Shown here: piece by piece, positions 18,242 through 26,008 of the stretch | How the letters are laid out: each line of letters opens with the position of its first letter | Position numbering within the stretch: the first letter of the stretch is position 1 | Assembly (NCBI GenBank): GCA_017554405.1 | Contig: JAFZIK010000020.1 | Coordinates: 1 to 64,000 of the forward strand | Length of the DNA stretch: 64,000 nt | From: Clostridia bacterium | Lineage (GTDB): Bacteria; Bacillota; Clostridia; Oscillospirales; Acutalibacteraceae | Direction: 5' to 3' | Position numbers and translations under genes: made by a program | Notes under the pieces: model-generated | Told to the model about the DNA's origin: nothing | Database searches by the model: none | Seen by the model: the letters and a program-made list of their open reading frames with translations, nothing else

Positions 18242-18574
18242 ATGGACGTTCAGCTTAAAAGAGGGCTTCTGGACGTATGCGTTCTTGCCGCGATAAAAAG
18301 CGAAGAAACATACGGTTACAAGATCATCAAAGACTTAAAGCCCTTTATAGAACTGTCGGAATCAACGCTTTATACGATATTAAAGCGACTTGAAACCGGC
18401 GGAATGCTTACCGTGCGCTCTGCCGAGCACGAGGGCAGACTGCGAAAATACTACAGTATAAATGCCGCGGGCATAAAGCGCATCGATGATTTTAAAAACG
18501 AATGGGAAGAGGTAATTTCCGTTTACCGGTTTGTTACAAGGGAGGATAAAGATGAACAAGCAGGAATTTCTTAA
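18242..18574 (+). CDS. PadR-family transcriptional regulator
   Basis: 110 residues, the usual size of subfamily-2 PadR. The winged-helix core is 'LKRGLLDVCVLAAIKSEETYGYKIIKDLKPFIELSESTLYTILKRLETGGML', followed by 'YYSINAAGIKRIDDFKNEWEEV'. The ATG follows AAAGGAGG with a 6-base gap. It heads a three-gene operon with a DUF1700 membrane protein and a DUF4097 protein, an arrangement common in Firmicutes and linked to envelope stress sensing. The dyad in its own promoter suggests autorepression released by an envelope signal or a ligand. Confidence 0.93.
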   Translation: MDVQLKRGLLDVCVLAAIKSEETYGYKIIKDLKPFIELSESTLYTILKRLETGGMLTVRSAEHEGRLRKYYSINAAGIKRIDDFKNEWEEVISVYRFVTREDKDEQAGIS

Positions 18575-19154
18575 AGAGCTTGAAAAAGAGCTTTCGGCTC
18601 TGCCGCGGGAGGATACAGAAGAGCGGCTGGCGTTTTACAACGAGATGATAGACGATATGGTAGAAGAAGGCAAAACCGAGGAGCAGGCGGTAGCTGAAAT
18701 CGGCTCCGCGGCGGACATAGCAAAGCAGACCTTATCGGGCGCGCCCGCCGAAGAAACAGAAAATGCGCAGGGCAAGCCGAAGCCGCTTTTAAAAGTCCTG
18801 ATGATCATACTTATTATCCTTGGCTTTCCGCTGTGGTTTTCAATTCTCATCGCCGGGGTTTCTGGGGTGTTGGCTTTATATATCACGGTCTGGTCTTTGC
18901 TCATCGGTCTTTGGGCAATAGAAGCTTCTCTGATCGTGTTTGCGGCGGGCTCCGCCGCGCAGGCGGTAGCGCTTATGGCGGTGGGCTTCGGCACTTCCGG
19001 TATAGCGACGCTCGGTATGGGCGTTTTTGCCGCCGGGGTATCCGTATTCCTTTTCTACGGATGTCTCGCGGCATCAAAGGGCGTTATCAAGCTCACCAAA
19101 AACGCGTTTATAAAGATAAAATCCTTGTTTCGTAAAAAGGAGGGCGCAAAATGA
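18552..19154 (+). CDS. DUF1700-family membrane protein
   Basis: 200 residues. The frame opens at 18531, but GGGAGG 6 bases before the ATG at 18552 (MNKQEFLKELEKELSALP) fixes the start, which overlaps the padR stop by 23 bases. The N-terminal 60 residues form the short helical DUF1700 domain (ERLAFYNEMIDDMVEEGKTEEQAVAEIG). About four hydrophobic helices follow, and the C-terminus is basic (IKIKSLFRKKEGAK). DUF1700 proteins almost always accompany PadR regulators and may tether or tune them. Function otherwise unknown. Confidence 0.88.
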   Translation: MNKQEFLKELEKELSALPREDTEERLAFYNEMIDDMVEEGKTEEQAVAEIGSAADIAKQTLSGAPAEETENAQGKPKPLLKVLMIILIILGFPLWFSILIAGVSGVLALYITVWSLLIGLWAIEASLIVFAAGSAAQAVALMAVGFGTSGIATLGMGVFAAGVSVFLFYGCLAASKGVIKLTKNAFIKIKSLFRKKEGAK

Positions 19155-20107
19155 AAAAAGGTTTAATAATTACCGCGGTAATGCTCATTCTGCTCGGCAT
19201 CACTCTTTTTGCAGGCGCGTTTGCCGCCGCGGGATTTGATTTTTCAAAGCTCGGCACTATGAAATTCAAAGCGGTGACCTATTCCCCCGAGGAGGATTTT
19301 AAAAATATAAGAATATCGACCGGCGCCGGCAGTATAACAATTAAACCCGCAAACGACGGCAGGGTGAGCGCCGAGAGCTTTGAGGGCGAAAGATTAAAGC
19401 ATTCGGTATCGGTCGAAGGCGATACCCTCGTTATCGAACAGAGCGACGCCCGCACCTGGTATGACCGGATATCCTTTTTTAACCCCTCTCCGGCGCTTAC
19501 GCTCTGTCTGCCCGCCGGGCAATACGGTTCTCTTTATATCGAATGCGATACGGGGAAAACAGAAATTTCCGACGGTTTCACCTTTGAAACGCTCGAAATA
19601 AAGGGCGGCACCGGCGACGTTTACTGCGGCGCCGGAACGACCGGCGGTATGAAGATCGCGCTTAGCACCGGCAGTATAAGTTTAAATAACTGCTCCGCCG
19701 AAAAGGCAGATCTTTCGGCCTCCACCGGAAATATAAGCCTTTATTCTTTTGATTGCGCGGGCGATATTTCAGTTACCGTAAGCACCGGAAGAACAACCGT
19801 TGATACGGCAAAATGCAACAGCTTTTATACAAACGGAAGCACCGGCGACGTCCGCCTTAAAGACCTTTTTGCCGCAGACTGCTTCGATATAGAGCGAAGC
19901 ACCGGAAGCGTCCGCTTTGATAATTGCGATGCCGCGGCTATCACGGTAAAAACCTCCACCGGCAGCGTTACCGGCACTCTCGCTTCGGAAAAGGTGTTTA
20001 TAGCGAGTTCCTCCACCGGCTCCGTAAACGTGCCGAAGACCGCGTCGGGCGGCAAGTGCGAAATAACCACTTCAACGGGGAAAATAGATATATCCCTTTT
20101 AAAATAA
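19151..20107 (+). CDS. DUF4097-family beta-solenoid surface protein
   Basis: 318 residues: a cytoplasmic MKKG start, one membrane helix (LIITAVMLILLGITLFAGAFAAA), then an extracytoplasmic right-handed beta-solenoid. Repeats are built around 'STGxIxL' or 'STGSVxF', seen at least eight times (STGNISLYSF, STGRTTVDTA, STGDVRLKDL, STGSVRFDN). This is the DUF4097/'adhesin-like' pattern found downstream of PadR-DUF1700. The start overlaps the previous stop by 4 bases, with AAAAAGGAGGG upstream. It probably senses or buffers envelope change; the role is not established. Confidence 0.85.
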   Translation: MKKGLIITAVMLILLGITLFAGAFAAAGFDFSKLGTMKFKAVTYSPEEDFKNIRISTGAGSITIKPANDGRVSAESFEGERLKHSVSVEGDTLVIEQSDARTWYDRISFFNPSPALTLCLPAGQYGSLYIECDTGKTEISDGFTFETLEIKGGTGDVYCGAGTTGGMKIALSTGSISLNNCSAEKADLSASTGNISLYSFDCAGDISVTVSTGRTTVDTAKCNSFYTNGSTGDVRLKDLFAADCFDIERSTGSVRFDNCDAAAITVKTSTGSVTGTLASEKVFIASSSTGSVNVPKTASGGKCEITTSTGKIDISLLK

Positions 20108-20120
20108 GGCACAAAATTAT

Positions 20121-20152
20121 CCGGCGGGAAAACCCCCGCCGGCTTTTCTTTT
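20121..20152 (+). terminator. Terminator of the padR operon
   Basis: CCGGCGGG (20121-20128) pairs with CCCGCCGG (20135-20142), followed by CTTTTCTTTTTT. A strong rho-independent terminator. Confidence 0.88.
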
Positions 20153-20171
20153 TTGCGGGCTTTATTTTTCC

Positions 20172-20200
20172 TTGAAACGGCGCGGCAACTGTGATACTAT
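20172..20200 (+). promoter_or_regulatory. Promoter of the dockerin gene
   Basis: TTGAAA (20172-20177), 17-base spacer, TACTAT (20195-20200), 29 bases ahead of an ATG preceded by TGGAGGGGAG. Confidence 0.65.
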
Positions 20201-20229
20201 GAATATAAGATATTTTTGGAGGGGAGTTT

Positions 20230-22191
20230 ATGAAAAAACAGATAAGATCGAAACTTACGGCTGTTATTCTTGCGGCGGTCCTGCTTGCGGCTTTGCTGCC
20301 GGCGGGCACAACGACCGTCAGCGCGCTGGAGCCGATAACGATTGCCAACGTAAGTATCACATTACCGGCGGAGGACGGGCATCCCGATTTTGCTCCGGTT
20401 TCCGATGAAGAGGATAAATACTCGGCGGTCGTTGAAAGCTGGTATTTATGTGAAGATCCGTATCCGGATCTTAATAACGAAAGCGTTTTCGAATCCGGCA
20501 AAGAGTATGCTTTGAGATTACGCTTTGAACCGAAAAGCGGTTACGAGTTTGCGGAAGACGCCACCTTTACGGTGAATAAGCAGCAAACGAGCTGTTACGG
20601 CTCTTCCGCCCACCGCGAGATCAGATTTGAACCCGGCGTGACCGAGATCGACGTAACGAGCGGGTTCCAGCTTAGAGACGCGTTAAACAGGAATATGCCG
20701 GTAAAGGCGATAAATATAGTTTCAAATATAACCGTAAATGCGGACTGCACCATCAGGTTTGATGAGGAGCACCTCGATAATTACTATGATACCGTTATAA
20801 CGATAAATAAAGGCGTTGTGGTAAAGATCGAAGACGGCGGACTTATGGGAAGCTTCTGGCCTTCATACGAGGGCAATTGGGAAAACGGACCGATACCGAA
20901 CGGCAAGCTCATAAACAACGGCGGCATTATTATCAAAAACGGCGGCGGCGTTGTTGCCGATTTTGATACCAACAACGGCGAGATCATAGTAGAAGCCGGC
21001 GGCGAATGCGTTTGCCCCGGCGTAAACAACGGCACGGTATACGTGGAAGCCGGCGGAGTATACCAAACCACGCAGGGCGGAGACTCCCGCAACAACGGCA
21101 CAATCAATATAGCGCCGGGCGCCACCATGGTATCACGCTTCGGCTCAACGATCATAAACGCCGAAGGCGGCACGATAAATCTTGACGGCACGTTTATTTG
21201 CGGCTGTGTGGGATTTGACGAGGACGTAATATGGTTCAGTAACGAAGGCACGGTAAACGGGCAGGGCTCTATCGTGCTTAACGAGGTAGACAGGAGCGTG
21301 GCTCCGGTCTCCGATATGGACGCGCTTATTGAAAAAATGATGGGGATGTTGGGTCAGGAAAAGCGCTTTGAAAACTGGGACGACGTTAACATCTACAGAT
21401 TAAGAGAAGTGGGAAGCTTTGAGGACCTTGCCGCCGAGTTCCCCGGCGACCGCGTTGTTGCGGGCGAGCAGGTCGCGGGTGATATGGACGTTATGGTCCT
21501 GATCGAAACAAGTATGGCGATCCCCGAAGGTGCAAGCATAGAAACAATGGGTCAGATATTCGTATCCGGCGGGGCAACGCTCACTGTAGAAAGCGGCGCT
21601 CTGCTTGAATGCGCCATCGAGAACAACGCCAACGTAGTTGTTAAAAGCGGCGGCAAGCTCTATTCAACGATGGGCGGTTCCATAACAAACCGCGGCACGC
21701 TTACGGTGGAAGCCGGCGGCGAGATAAAGAGCCAGATGGGCGGCGAAATCATAAACGGCGAGGGCGCGAGCATTGCCCTTGAAGGCGATATGTATTGCGG
21801 CTGCATCGGTTTTGGCGAAGGTTCGGCGTGCTGGCTATATAACAGCGGCGCAATAACCGGAAGCGGCAAGATATATCTCTATGAGGCGGATCACGGGGAA
21901 ATGCCGGTTGCCGATATGCCGGTGCTGGCGCAAAGCGTCCGGGATTCCATACCGGCAGGCGAAGACCCCGTGCCGGAGGTCCTGATAGTTCTTCCTTATA
22001 CCCCGGGCGATATAAACGGCGATGAGGCGGTAAACAACAAAGACCTTACCCGCCTTTTCCAGTATCTTTCCGATTGGGAAGTTGAGGTCGACGAGGAAGC
22101 GCTCGACGTTAACGGCGACGGCTCTGTAAACAACAAAGACCTGACAAGGTTGTTCCAGTATTTAAGCGACTGGGACGTGGAAATCTTCTGA
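20230..22191 (+). CDS. Secreted beta-solenoid protein with C-terminal type I dockerin
   Basis: 653 residues. A signal peptide (MKKQIRSKLTAVILAAVLLAALLPAG...VSA) is followed by an Ig-like region to about residue 135. Two long related beta-solenoid blocks come next, with matching tails 'GTFICGCVGFDEDVIWFSNEGTVNGQGSI' and 'GDMYCGCIGFGEGSACWLYNSGAITGSGK', so the protein contains an internal duplication. Residues 592-653 are a dockerin: two calcium-loop repeats, DINGDEAVNNKDL and DVNGDGSVNNKDL, each followed by TRLFQYLSDW. The dockerin should bind a cohesin, and a candidate cohesin protein is at 59441-60241. No catalytic motif seen, so binding or structure is likelier than hydrolysis. Confidence 0.85.
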   Translation: MKKQIRSKLTAVILAAVLLAALLPAGTTTVSALEPITIANVSITLPAEDGHPDFAPVSDEEDKYSAVVESWYLCEDPYPDLNNESVFESGKEYALRLRFEPKSGYEFAEDATFTVNKQQTSCYGSSAHREIRFEPGVTEIDVTSGFQLRDALNRNMPVKAINIVSNITVNADCTIRFDEEHLDNYYDTVITINKGVVVKIEDGGLMGSFWPSYEGNWENGPIPNGKLINNGGIIIKNGGGVVADFDTNNGEIIVEAGGECVCPGVNNGTVYVEAGGVYQTTQGGDSRNNGTINIAPGATMVSRFGSTIINAEGGTINLDGTFICGCVGFDEDVIWFSNEGTVNGQGSIVLNEVDRSVAPVSDMDALIEKMMGMLGQEKRFENWDDVNIYRLREVGSFEDLAAEFPGDRVVAGEQVAGDMDVMVLIETSMAIPEGASIETMGQIFVSGGATLTVESGALLECAIENNANVVVKSGGKLYSTMGGSITNRGTLTVEAGGEIKSQMGGEIINGEGASIALEGDMYCGCIGFGEGSACWLYNSGAITGSGKIYLYEADHGEMPVADMPVLAQSVRDSIPAGEDPVPEVLIVLPYTPGDINGDEAVNNKDLTRLFQYLSDWEVEVDEEALDVNGDGSVNNKDLTRLFQYLSDWDVEIF

Positions 22192-22200
22192 TTTAGTTTT

Positions 22201-22228
22201 GTAGGGGATGGCGCTTGCCGACAGCCCG
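22201..22228 (+). repeat. Short repeat ending CCGACAGCCCG, copy 1
   Basis: Ends ...CCGACAGCCCG and begins GTAGGG. A similar 27-base version lies at 34240-34266, also directly before a heptad array. It is part of the composite intergenic repeats of this genome. Confidence 0.6.
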
Positions 22229-22458
22229 ATTCAGTCGCCAGCAGTCAGACATCAGACGTCAGATACAAGGTGCGGTGGGCGTTTGCCCACCGCTTTATAT
22301 ATTGCGCCTTCGGCGCACCTATTGTCTGCAATCTGATATCTGCGATCTGTTATCTGATTCGGCACACCTATTGTCTGCAATCTGATATCTGCGATCTGTT
22401 ATATGATTCGGCGCACCTACAGTCTGATGTCTGACATCTGCAATCTGACATCTGAATC

Positions 22459-22482
22459 GATTGGGACGTTGAGATTTTCTGA
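22459..22482 (+). pseudogene. Remnant of a second dockerin gene 3' end
   Basis: Eight codons read Asp-Trp-Asp-Val-Glu-Ile-Phe-stop, exactly the end of the dockerin protein encoded at 20230-22191. Over the 27 bases beginning at each GAY TGG, four differ, all at third codon positions and all silent. This is not a simple recent duplication of the adjacent 3' end. It looks like the last codons of a paralogous dockerin gene left by deletion or recombination. No in-frame dockerin coding is visible upstream. Confidence 0.6.
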
Positions 22483-22506
22483 TTTTGCTCTTGCAAAATC
22501 AGAAAA
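22475..22506. repeat. 14-bp perfect hairpin spanning the dockerin remnant stop
   Basis: TTTTCTGATTTTGC (22475-22488) is perfectly inverted at 22493-22506 with a TCTT loop. It includes the remnant TGA. No U-tract follows, so it is not a standard terminator. Confidence 0.75.
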
Positions 22507-22662
22507 CCGATATCAGACGGTGGACGTCAGATGCCAGAGAATAGGTGCGGTGGGCTTTCGCCCACCGCATAATTTATATCGCGGCTTCGCCGCACCTTGT
22601 GTCTGATATCTGACATCTGTCATCTGAAATCCGATTTGCGGCAGAGCCGCATTATAAAACAC

Positions 22663-22686
22663 CCGGCGAGGAAAAATCCTCGCCGG
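22663..22686 (-). terminator. Terminator after mrnC
   Basis: CCGGCGAGGA (22663-22672) pairs with TCCTCGCCGG (22677-22686), loop AAAA. On the minus strand the tail reads GTGTTTTAT, a weak U-tract. Confidence 0.65.
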
Positions 22687-22692
22687 TTATGT

Positions 22693-23061
22693 TTATCGGT
22701 TTTCCGTTATTATTTTAAAAAGTTCCTTTATCCTCTCCGTCTGCCCCGAAAGGTGCAAAAAGCCGAACAGCGCTTCAAGTCCCGTGGCGGTATGGTAATC
22801 GGCGTGGCTTGAAGATTTCGGGGTATTGTTTGTATGAAAATTCCTGCCGCGGTTGAATATAGCCGTTTCCTCTTCGGTAAGATATGGCTTTATAAGCGCA
22901 AACGCCCTTGCCTGCGCGGCAGCCGAAACGTATTCCACCGCCGCGTTATGGAGCGAATCGGCGGAGTGCTTGCCCGCAAGATACTCCCGCACGAGCAGGC
23001 TGTATACCGCGTCGCCCACAAACGCCAGGACCGAAGGACTTAAAAGTTTTACGTTATCCAA
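22693..23061 (-). CDS. mrnC: Mini-ribonuclease III
   Basis: 122 residues, matching mini-III, which has the RNase III catalytic domain without the double-stranded RNA-binding domain. The motif 'LAFVGDAVYSLLVREYL' contains Asp17 of the catalytic site, and 'FNRGRNFHTNNTPKSSSHADYHTATGLEALFGFLHLSG' is the family signature with the second acidic cluster. It matures 23S rRNA in Firmicutes. The start is a TTG at 23061, 6 bases after the obg stop in the same frame, with GGAG 9 bases upstream. Last gene of the rplU-obg operon. Confidence 0.92.
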   Translation of the reverse strand: MDNVKLLSPSVLAFVGDAVYSLLVREYLAGKHSADSLHNAAVEYVSAAAQARAFALIKPYLTEEETAIFNRGRNFHTNNTPKSSSHADYHTATGLEALFGFLHLSGQTERIKELFKIITENR

Positions 23062-23067
23062 AAAGCA

Positions 23068-24342
23068 TTACTCCACATAATCAAATTCAACGTCGTAAAC
23101 GCTTACGGTGTCGCCCTCGGCGATACCGCTTTTTTTAAGCGCCTCGATTATACCCGAGGATCGAAGCACACGCTCAAAATACTGGAGCGATTCGTAATCC
23201 TCCGGGTTTATATCGTTCATTATATCAAGCAGCCACGGCGCGTTTTCAACAATATAAACGCCCTCGCAAACGCGAACGTTGAAGCTGCGGTCTTTGGGTT
23301 TCAAGTAATCCTCTTTGGGCTTCGGCTGTGCCTCGTATCTTTTTACCGGCGGCAACTTCCTAAGCTCGGCGGCAACGTAGTTTATAAGCTCGCCTGTTCC
23401 CTCGCCTATAGCCGCCATGATCGGGAAAAAGGCATAGCCCTTATCCTCAAAGTATTTGCGGACTTCTTCGATCTTTTCCTCATCGCAAAGGTCGCACTTG
23501 TTGGCTACAACTATCTGTTTTTGCTTTGATAATTCCTCGCTGTAAACCGCAAGCTCGCGGTTTATTTTATCGAAATCTTCCTTAGGGTCGCGCCCCTCGC
23601 TGCCCGAAATATCTATAACGTGCAAAAGCAGGCGGCAGCGCTCAACGTGGCGGAGAAACTCGTGACCGAGCCCGAGCCCCTCGCCCGCGCCCTCGATAAG
23701 CCCGGGTATATCCGCCATTACGAAGGATGAACCCTCACCCATGCGAACAACGCCCAAAACCGGCGTAAGAGTGGTAAAATGATAGTTCGCTATCTTCGGT
23801 TTTGCCTCGCTTACGACCGAAATAAGGGTGGACTTGCCAACGTTCGGGAAGCCTATCAGCCCCACGTCGGCAAGGAGCTTTAATTCCAGCGTAACGTCAA
23901 GCTCTTCGCCCTCGGCGCCGCGCTTTGCAAACCGCGGCACCTGCCGCGTTGGCGTGGCAAAATGGGTGTTGCCCCAACCGCCTTTGCCGCCCTTTGCGAT
24001 AACGGTGGGGTCTATCCCCGAAACATCGGCTATTATCCTGCCGGTCGCGCTATCCTTAATGAGCGTGCCCTCGGGCACTTTAATTATAAGATCGGGCGCC
24101 TTTTTGCCCGAGCCGCGGCCCGCCTTGCCCTTTTCGCCGTTTTCGGCAATATATTTGCGTTTGTATCTGAAATCGGCAAGGGTGGAAAGGTTTTTATCGG
24201 CGATAAAAATTATATCGCCGCCCTTGCCGCCGTCCCCTCCGTCCGGTCCGCCGGCGGCAACGTATTTTTCGCGGTGAAAGGATACCGCGCCGTCCCCGCC
24301 GTTACCCGCCTTTAGGTGGATATTTGCAATATCAACAAACAT
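23068..24342 (-). CDS. obg: GTPase Obg, ribosome assembly
   Basis: 424 residues with all three Obg domains. The glycine-rich N-terminal Obg fold is residues 1-158 (AGNGGDGAVSFHREKYVAAGGPDGGDGGKGG). The G domain has Walker A GFPNVGKS, DIPG and NKCD. A C-terminal OCT domain (about 345-424; DRSFNVRVCEGVYIVENAPWL) is present, as in Gram-positive Obg. It acts in 50S assembly and the stringent response. It lies 3 bases after the zinc-ribbon gene and 6 bases before mrnC. Confidence 0.96.
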   Translation of the reverse strand: MFVDIANIHLKAGNGGDGAVSFHREKYVAAGGPDGGDGGKGGDIIFIADKNLSTLADFRYKRKYIAENGEKGKAGRGSGKKAPDLIIKVPEGTLIKDSATGRIIADVSGIDPTVIAKGGKGGWGNTHFATPTRQVPRFAKRGAEGEELDVTLELKLLADVGLIGFPNVGKSTLISVVSEAKPKIANYHFTTLTPVLGVVRMGEGSSFVMADIPGLIEGAGEGLGLGHEFLRHVERCRLLLHVIDISGSEGRDPKEDFDKINRELAVYSEELSKQKQIVVANKCDLCDEEKIEEVRKYFEDKGYAFFPIMAAIGEGTGELINYVAAELRKLPPVKRYEAQPKPKEDYLKPKDRSFNVRVCEGVYIVENAPWLLDIMNDINPEDYESLQYFERVLRSSGIIEALKKSGIAEGDTVSVYDVEFDYVE

Positions 24343-24344
24343 TT

Positions 24345-24728
24345 TTACTGTCCTTCCTCGGTTTCAAAATCTTCAAAGTCTTCAAATTCCCCGAAGTCGG
24401 CTTCGTTTTCGGTAAGTTCCTTATATAGCTCGGTTGCCCTGTCAAGATCCTTTTCGTCAACGTAAACGTCAACCGCAAAATAACTGCCGCCGAAGCCCAC
24501 GTGCATTATATCGCCCTTTTCGTCAACGCTGTAGGCAATGCCGTTTTCATCAAGCATATCCTTGAATATCTCGGCTGTTACGGGGCTGTCCGCGCTGGCG
24601 GCAAGCACCGGGTTTTTCATTTGCGGCGCCTCTTCGGTTTCAAGGATAACGTTGAGCTCCGCCCCGCAGATCGGGCAGGTCTCGGCGTCATCCTCGCACA
24701 TATTCAAACAAACGCGACATTCTTTCAT
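24345..24728 (-). CDS. Zinc-ribbon protein with DUF2007-like C-terminal domain
   Basis: 127 residues. Two CxxC knuckles at the start (CRVCLNMCEDDAETCPICGAE) form a zinc ribbon. After a linker, 'PVTAEIFKDMLDENGIAYSVDEKG...YFAVDVYVDEKDLDRATELYKEL' resembles the DUF2007 'putative signal transducing' domain, an alpha/beta fold of unknown job. The acidic C-terminus (DFGEFEDFEDFETEEG) is striking. AAAGGAG directly follows the U-tract of the rpmA terminator, so it receives readthrough only or has its own weak promoter. Not part of the usual rplU-obg block. Confidence 0.7.
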   Translation of the reverse strand: MKECRVCLNMCEDDAETCPICGAELNVILETEEAPQMKNPVLAASADSPVTAEIFKDMLDENGIAYSVDEKGDIMHVGFGGSYFAVDVYVDEKDLDRATELYKELTENEADFGEFEDFEDFETEEGQ

Positions 24729-24746
24729 AGCAGTCTCCTTTAAAAA

Positions 24747-24770
24747 AACCGAGCGGTGCGCCGCTCGGTT
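24747..24770 (-). terminator. Terminator within the ribosomal operon, after rpmA
   Basis: AACCGAGCGG (24747-24756) pairs with CCGCTCGGTT (24761-24770). On the minus strand a run of seven T follows immediately, then the AAAGGAG of the next gene. Probably partial termination separating ribosomal proteins from obg. Confidence 0.8.
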
Positions 24771-24775
24771 TCAAA

Positions 24776-25060
24776 TCATTGTTCAACAGCGTAAATACTT
24801 ACCTGCTTGCGGTCTTTGCCCAAACGCTCGAACTTAACCTTGCCGTCGATAAGCGCAAACAAGGTGTCGTCCGACCCGCGGCCTACACCCACGCCCGGGT
24901 GAATATGGGTGCCGCGCTGGCGAACCAAAATGTTGCCGGCTAAAACAAACTGACCGTCCGCCCTCTTAACGCCAAGGCGCTTCGCCTCGCTGTCGCGTCC
25001 GTTCTTTGTTGAACCCATACCTTTTTTATGAGCAAAAAGCCCGATATTTATCTTTAACAT
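24776..25060 (-). CDS. rpmA: 50S ribosomal protein L27
   Basis: 94 residues. The Firmicutes-type N-terminal extension (MLKINIGLF, then [14 protein letters not shown]) must be removed by Prp, with cleavage expected between Phe9 and Ala10. The L27 core is intact ([39 protein letters not shown]). It lies between prp and the zinc-ribbon gene with 5 bases to prp. Confidence 0.97.
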   Translation of the reverse strand: MLKINIGLFAHKKGMGSTKNGRDSEAKRLGVKRADGQFVLAGNILVRQRGTHIHPGVGVGRGSDDTLFALIDGKVKFERLGKDRKQVSIYAVEQ

Positions 25061-25065
25061 CGCTG

Positions 25066-25380
25066 TTACACCTCCGTAATAATTAGTCGTTTGCCGTAAA
25101 GCTTCTGAAGCTCGCTTAAATGCAGTTTTAAACCTTTAAGCACCGCTTCGGTTTCGGGTGACGGGGTCTTGACCCTTAAAGACATCGCGCCTTCACTTAC
25201 CTTGACATCCGCTTCATCGCCGATCACATCGGTTATAGTGTTGGCGGTCATATACGCCGCGCTTGAGATCGCGGCACAAAGAGCCCTGCCTTCATCGTCC
25301 CCCGCGTTTTTTGTGCTGTGGCCTTCAAGATCGAAGCCCAAAACAACACCGTTTTTTACCAAAAATGCCGCCCTGGTCAT
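25066..25380 (-). CDS. prp: Ribosomal-processing cysteine protease Prp
   Basis: 104 residues. The catalytic pair is His21 ([12 protein letters not shown]) and Cys35 ([14 protein letters not shown]), with the family tail '[17 protein letters not shown]'. It cuts the N-terminal extension of L27, whose gene follows 5 bases downstream; rplU precedes it. This is the conserved rplU-prp-rpmA order of Firmicutes. Confidence 0.94.
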   Translation of the reverse strand: MTRAAFLVKNGVVLGFDLEGHSTKNAGDDEGRALCAAISSAAYMTANTITDVIGDEADVKVSEGAMSLRVKTPSPETEAVLKGLKLHLSELQKLYGKRLIITEV

Positions 25381-25385
25381 AAGAC

Positions 25386-25691
25386 TCAGCCGATCTCGCC
25401 GATCTGCACCTTGGTATACGGTTGCCTGTGGCCCATCTTGCGCGCGCAGCTCTTCTTGGGTTTATAGGTAAACACCGTTACCTTTTTGCCCTTGCCGTTC
25501 TTTATAACGGTGCCCTTTACAAAAGCATCCTTAACGTAGGGCTTGCCCAGCTTGAGGGTTTTGTTGCTTACGGCAACAACCTTATCAAAGGTGACCTCTG
25601 CGCCTTCCTCGGCATCAAGCTTTTCAACGTAGATAACGTCGCCGTTCTGAACGCGGTATTGCTTGCCGCCGGTTTCGATAATTGCATACAT
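25386..25691 (-). CDS. rplU: 50S ribosomal protein L21
   Basis: 101 residues, standard size: [25 protein letters not shown], then the basic C-terminal half with '[22 protein letters not shown]'. First gene of the operon, behind a leader of about 90 bases and a strong promoter. AGGTAGGTG lies about 9 bases before the ATG. Confidence 0.97.
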   Translation of the reverse strand: MYAIIETGGKQYRVQNGDVIYVEKLDAEEGAEVTFDKVVAVSNKTLKLGKPYVKDAFVKGTVIKNGKGKKVTVFTYKPKKSCARKMGHRQPYTKVQIGEIG

Positions 25692-25783
25692 TCTTTTTAC
25701 ACCTACCTGATATTAAACAGTCTCGCTACTGTCAGGAGTATACCCTTTTCAGGGCATAACTTAAAAACCCCGCAATATGCGGC
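25692..25783 (-). promoter_or_regulatory. Probable L21 leader (5' UTR regulatory RNA) of rplU
   Basis: From the predicted start near 25783 the leader contains the hairpin CCGCA-TAT-TGCGG (25782-25770) and a second imperfect hairpin, CCCTGAAAAGGG. A conserved-looking block with CAGTAGCGAGACTG precedes the ribosome site. Position and structure fit the Rfam L21 leader, thought to bind L21 for autoregulation. I have not matched it to the covariance model. Confidence 0.5.
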
Positions 25784-25789
25784 TTGACT

Positions 25790-25818
25790 ATTCTATCACA
25801 GACAAATGCCGTTGTCAA
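25790..25818 (-). promoter_or_regulatory. Promoter of the rplU operon
   Basis: Minus strand: TTGACA (25818-25813), 17-base spacer, TAGAAT (25795-25790). Near-consensus sigma-A promoter. Confidence 0.85.
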
Positions 25819-25857
25819 GCACTTTTTAAGGGGCTTCTACAGGTTGTATTTTTACGC

Positions 25858-25885
25858 TTGACAAGACACAAAATGGTGGTATAAT
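25858..25885 (+). promoter_or_regulatory. Promoter of the thiamine unit
   Basis: TTGACA (25858-25863), 16 bases, TATAAT (25880-25885). Both boxes are consensus; transcription starts just before the riboswitch. Confidence 0.85.
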
Positions 25886-25895
25886 AGCAAACGAA

Positions 25896-25994
25896 AAAGG
25901 GAGCCGGATGAAACTCCGGCTGAGAGGGCGCCCGACTCGTTCTATGGCGCCGACCTATTACCTGATTCGGATAATGCCGACGTAGGGAAATAAG
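25896..25994 (+). promoter_or_regulatory. TPP riboswitch (THI element)
   Basis: Conserved THI-box blocks are in order: GGGAGC, GGCTGAGAGGG, ACCTGATTCGGATAATGCC and CGTAGGGAA. The variable P3 stem, rich in GGCGCC, lies between the second and third. The aptamer sits between a consensus promoter and a terminator, upstream of thiT, so TPP binding should switch off the transporter and kinase genes. Confidence 0.96.
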
Positions 25995-26008
25995 CCTATT
26001 CCTTAAAC

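Larger units (their letters stand above)
22246..22640. repeat. Heptad repeat array with embedded palindromic modules (convergent gap 1)
   Basis: This fills most of the 501-base gap between the dockerin gene and mrnC. It contains three direct heptads CAGACAT, CAGACGT, CAGATAC (22246-22266) and a palindromic module with GGTGCGGTGGGC...GCCCACCGC. Three tandem 49-base units, starting at CACCT 22316, 22365 and 22414, are made of inverted heptads (NNTCTGN). A dockerin 3' remnant follows, then a second, diverged palindromic module (22544-22596) and closing heptads to about 22630. Module 22253-22319 differs from 33974-34040 at only four of 67 positions. Confidence 0.85.

Noticed and set aside
22246..22640. 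Repeats considered as a CRISPR array
   Set aside because: Units are 7 bases in direct succession without unique spacers of constant length, and no cas gene is nearby.
22201..22660. Insertion sequence remnant as source of the intergenic repeats
   Set aside because: No transposase fragment or terminal inverted repeats with target duplications could be seen around the modules.
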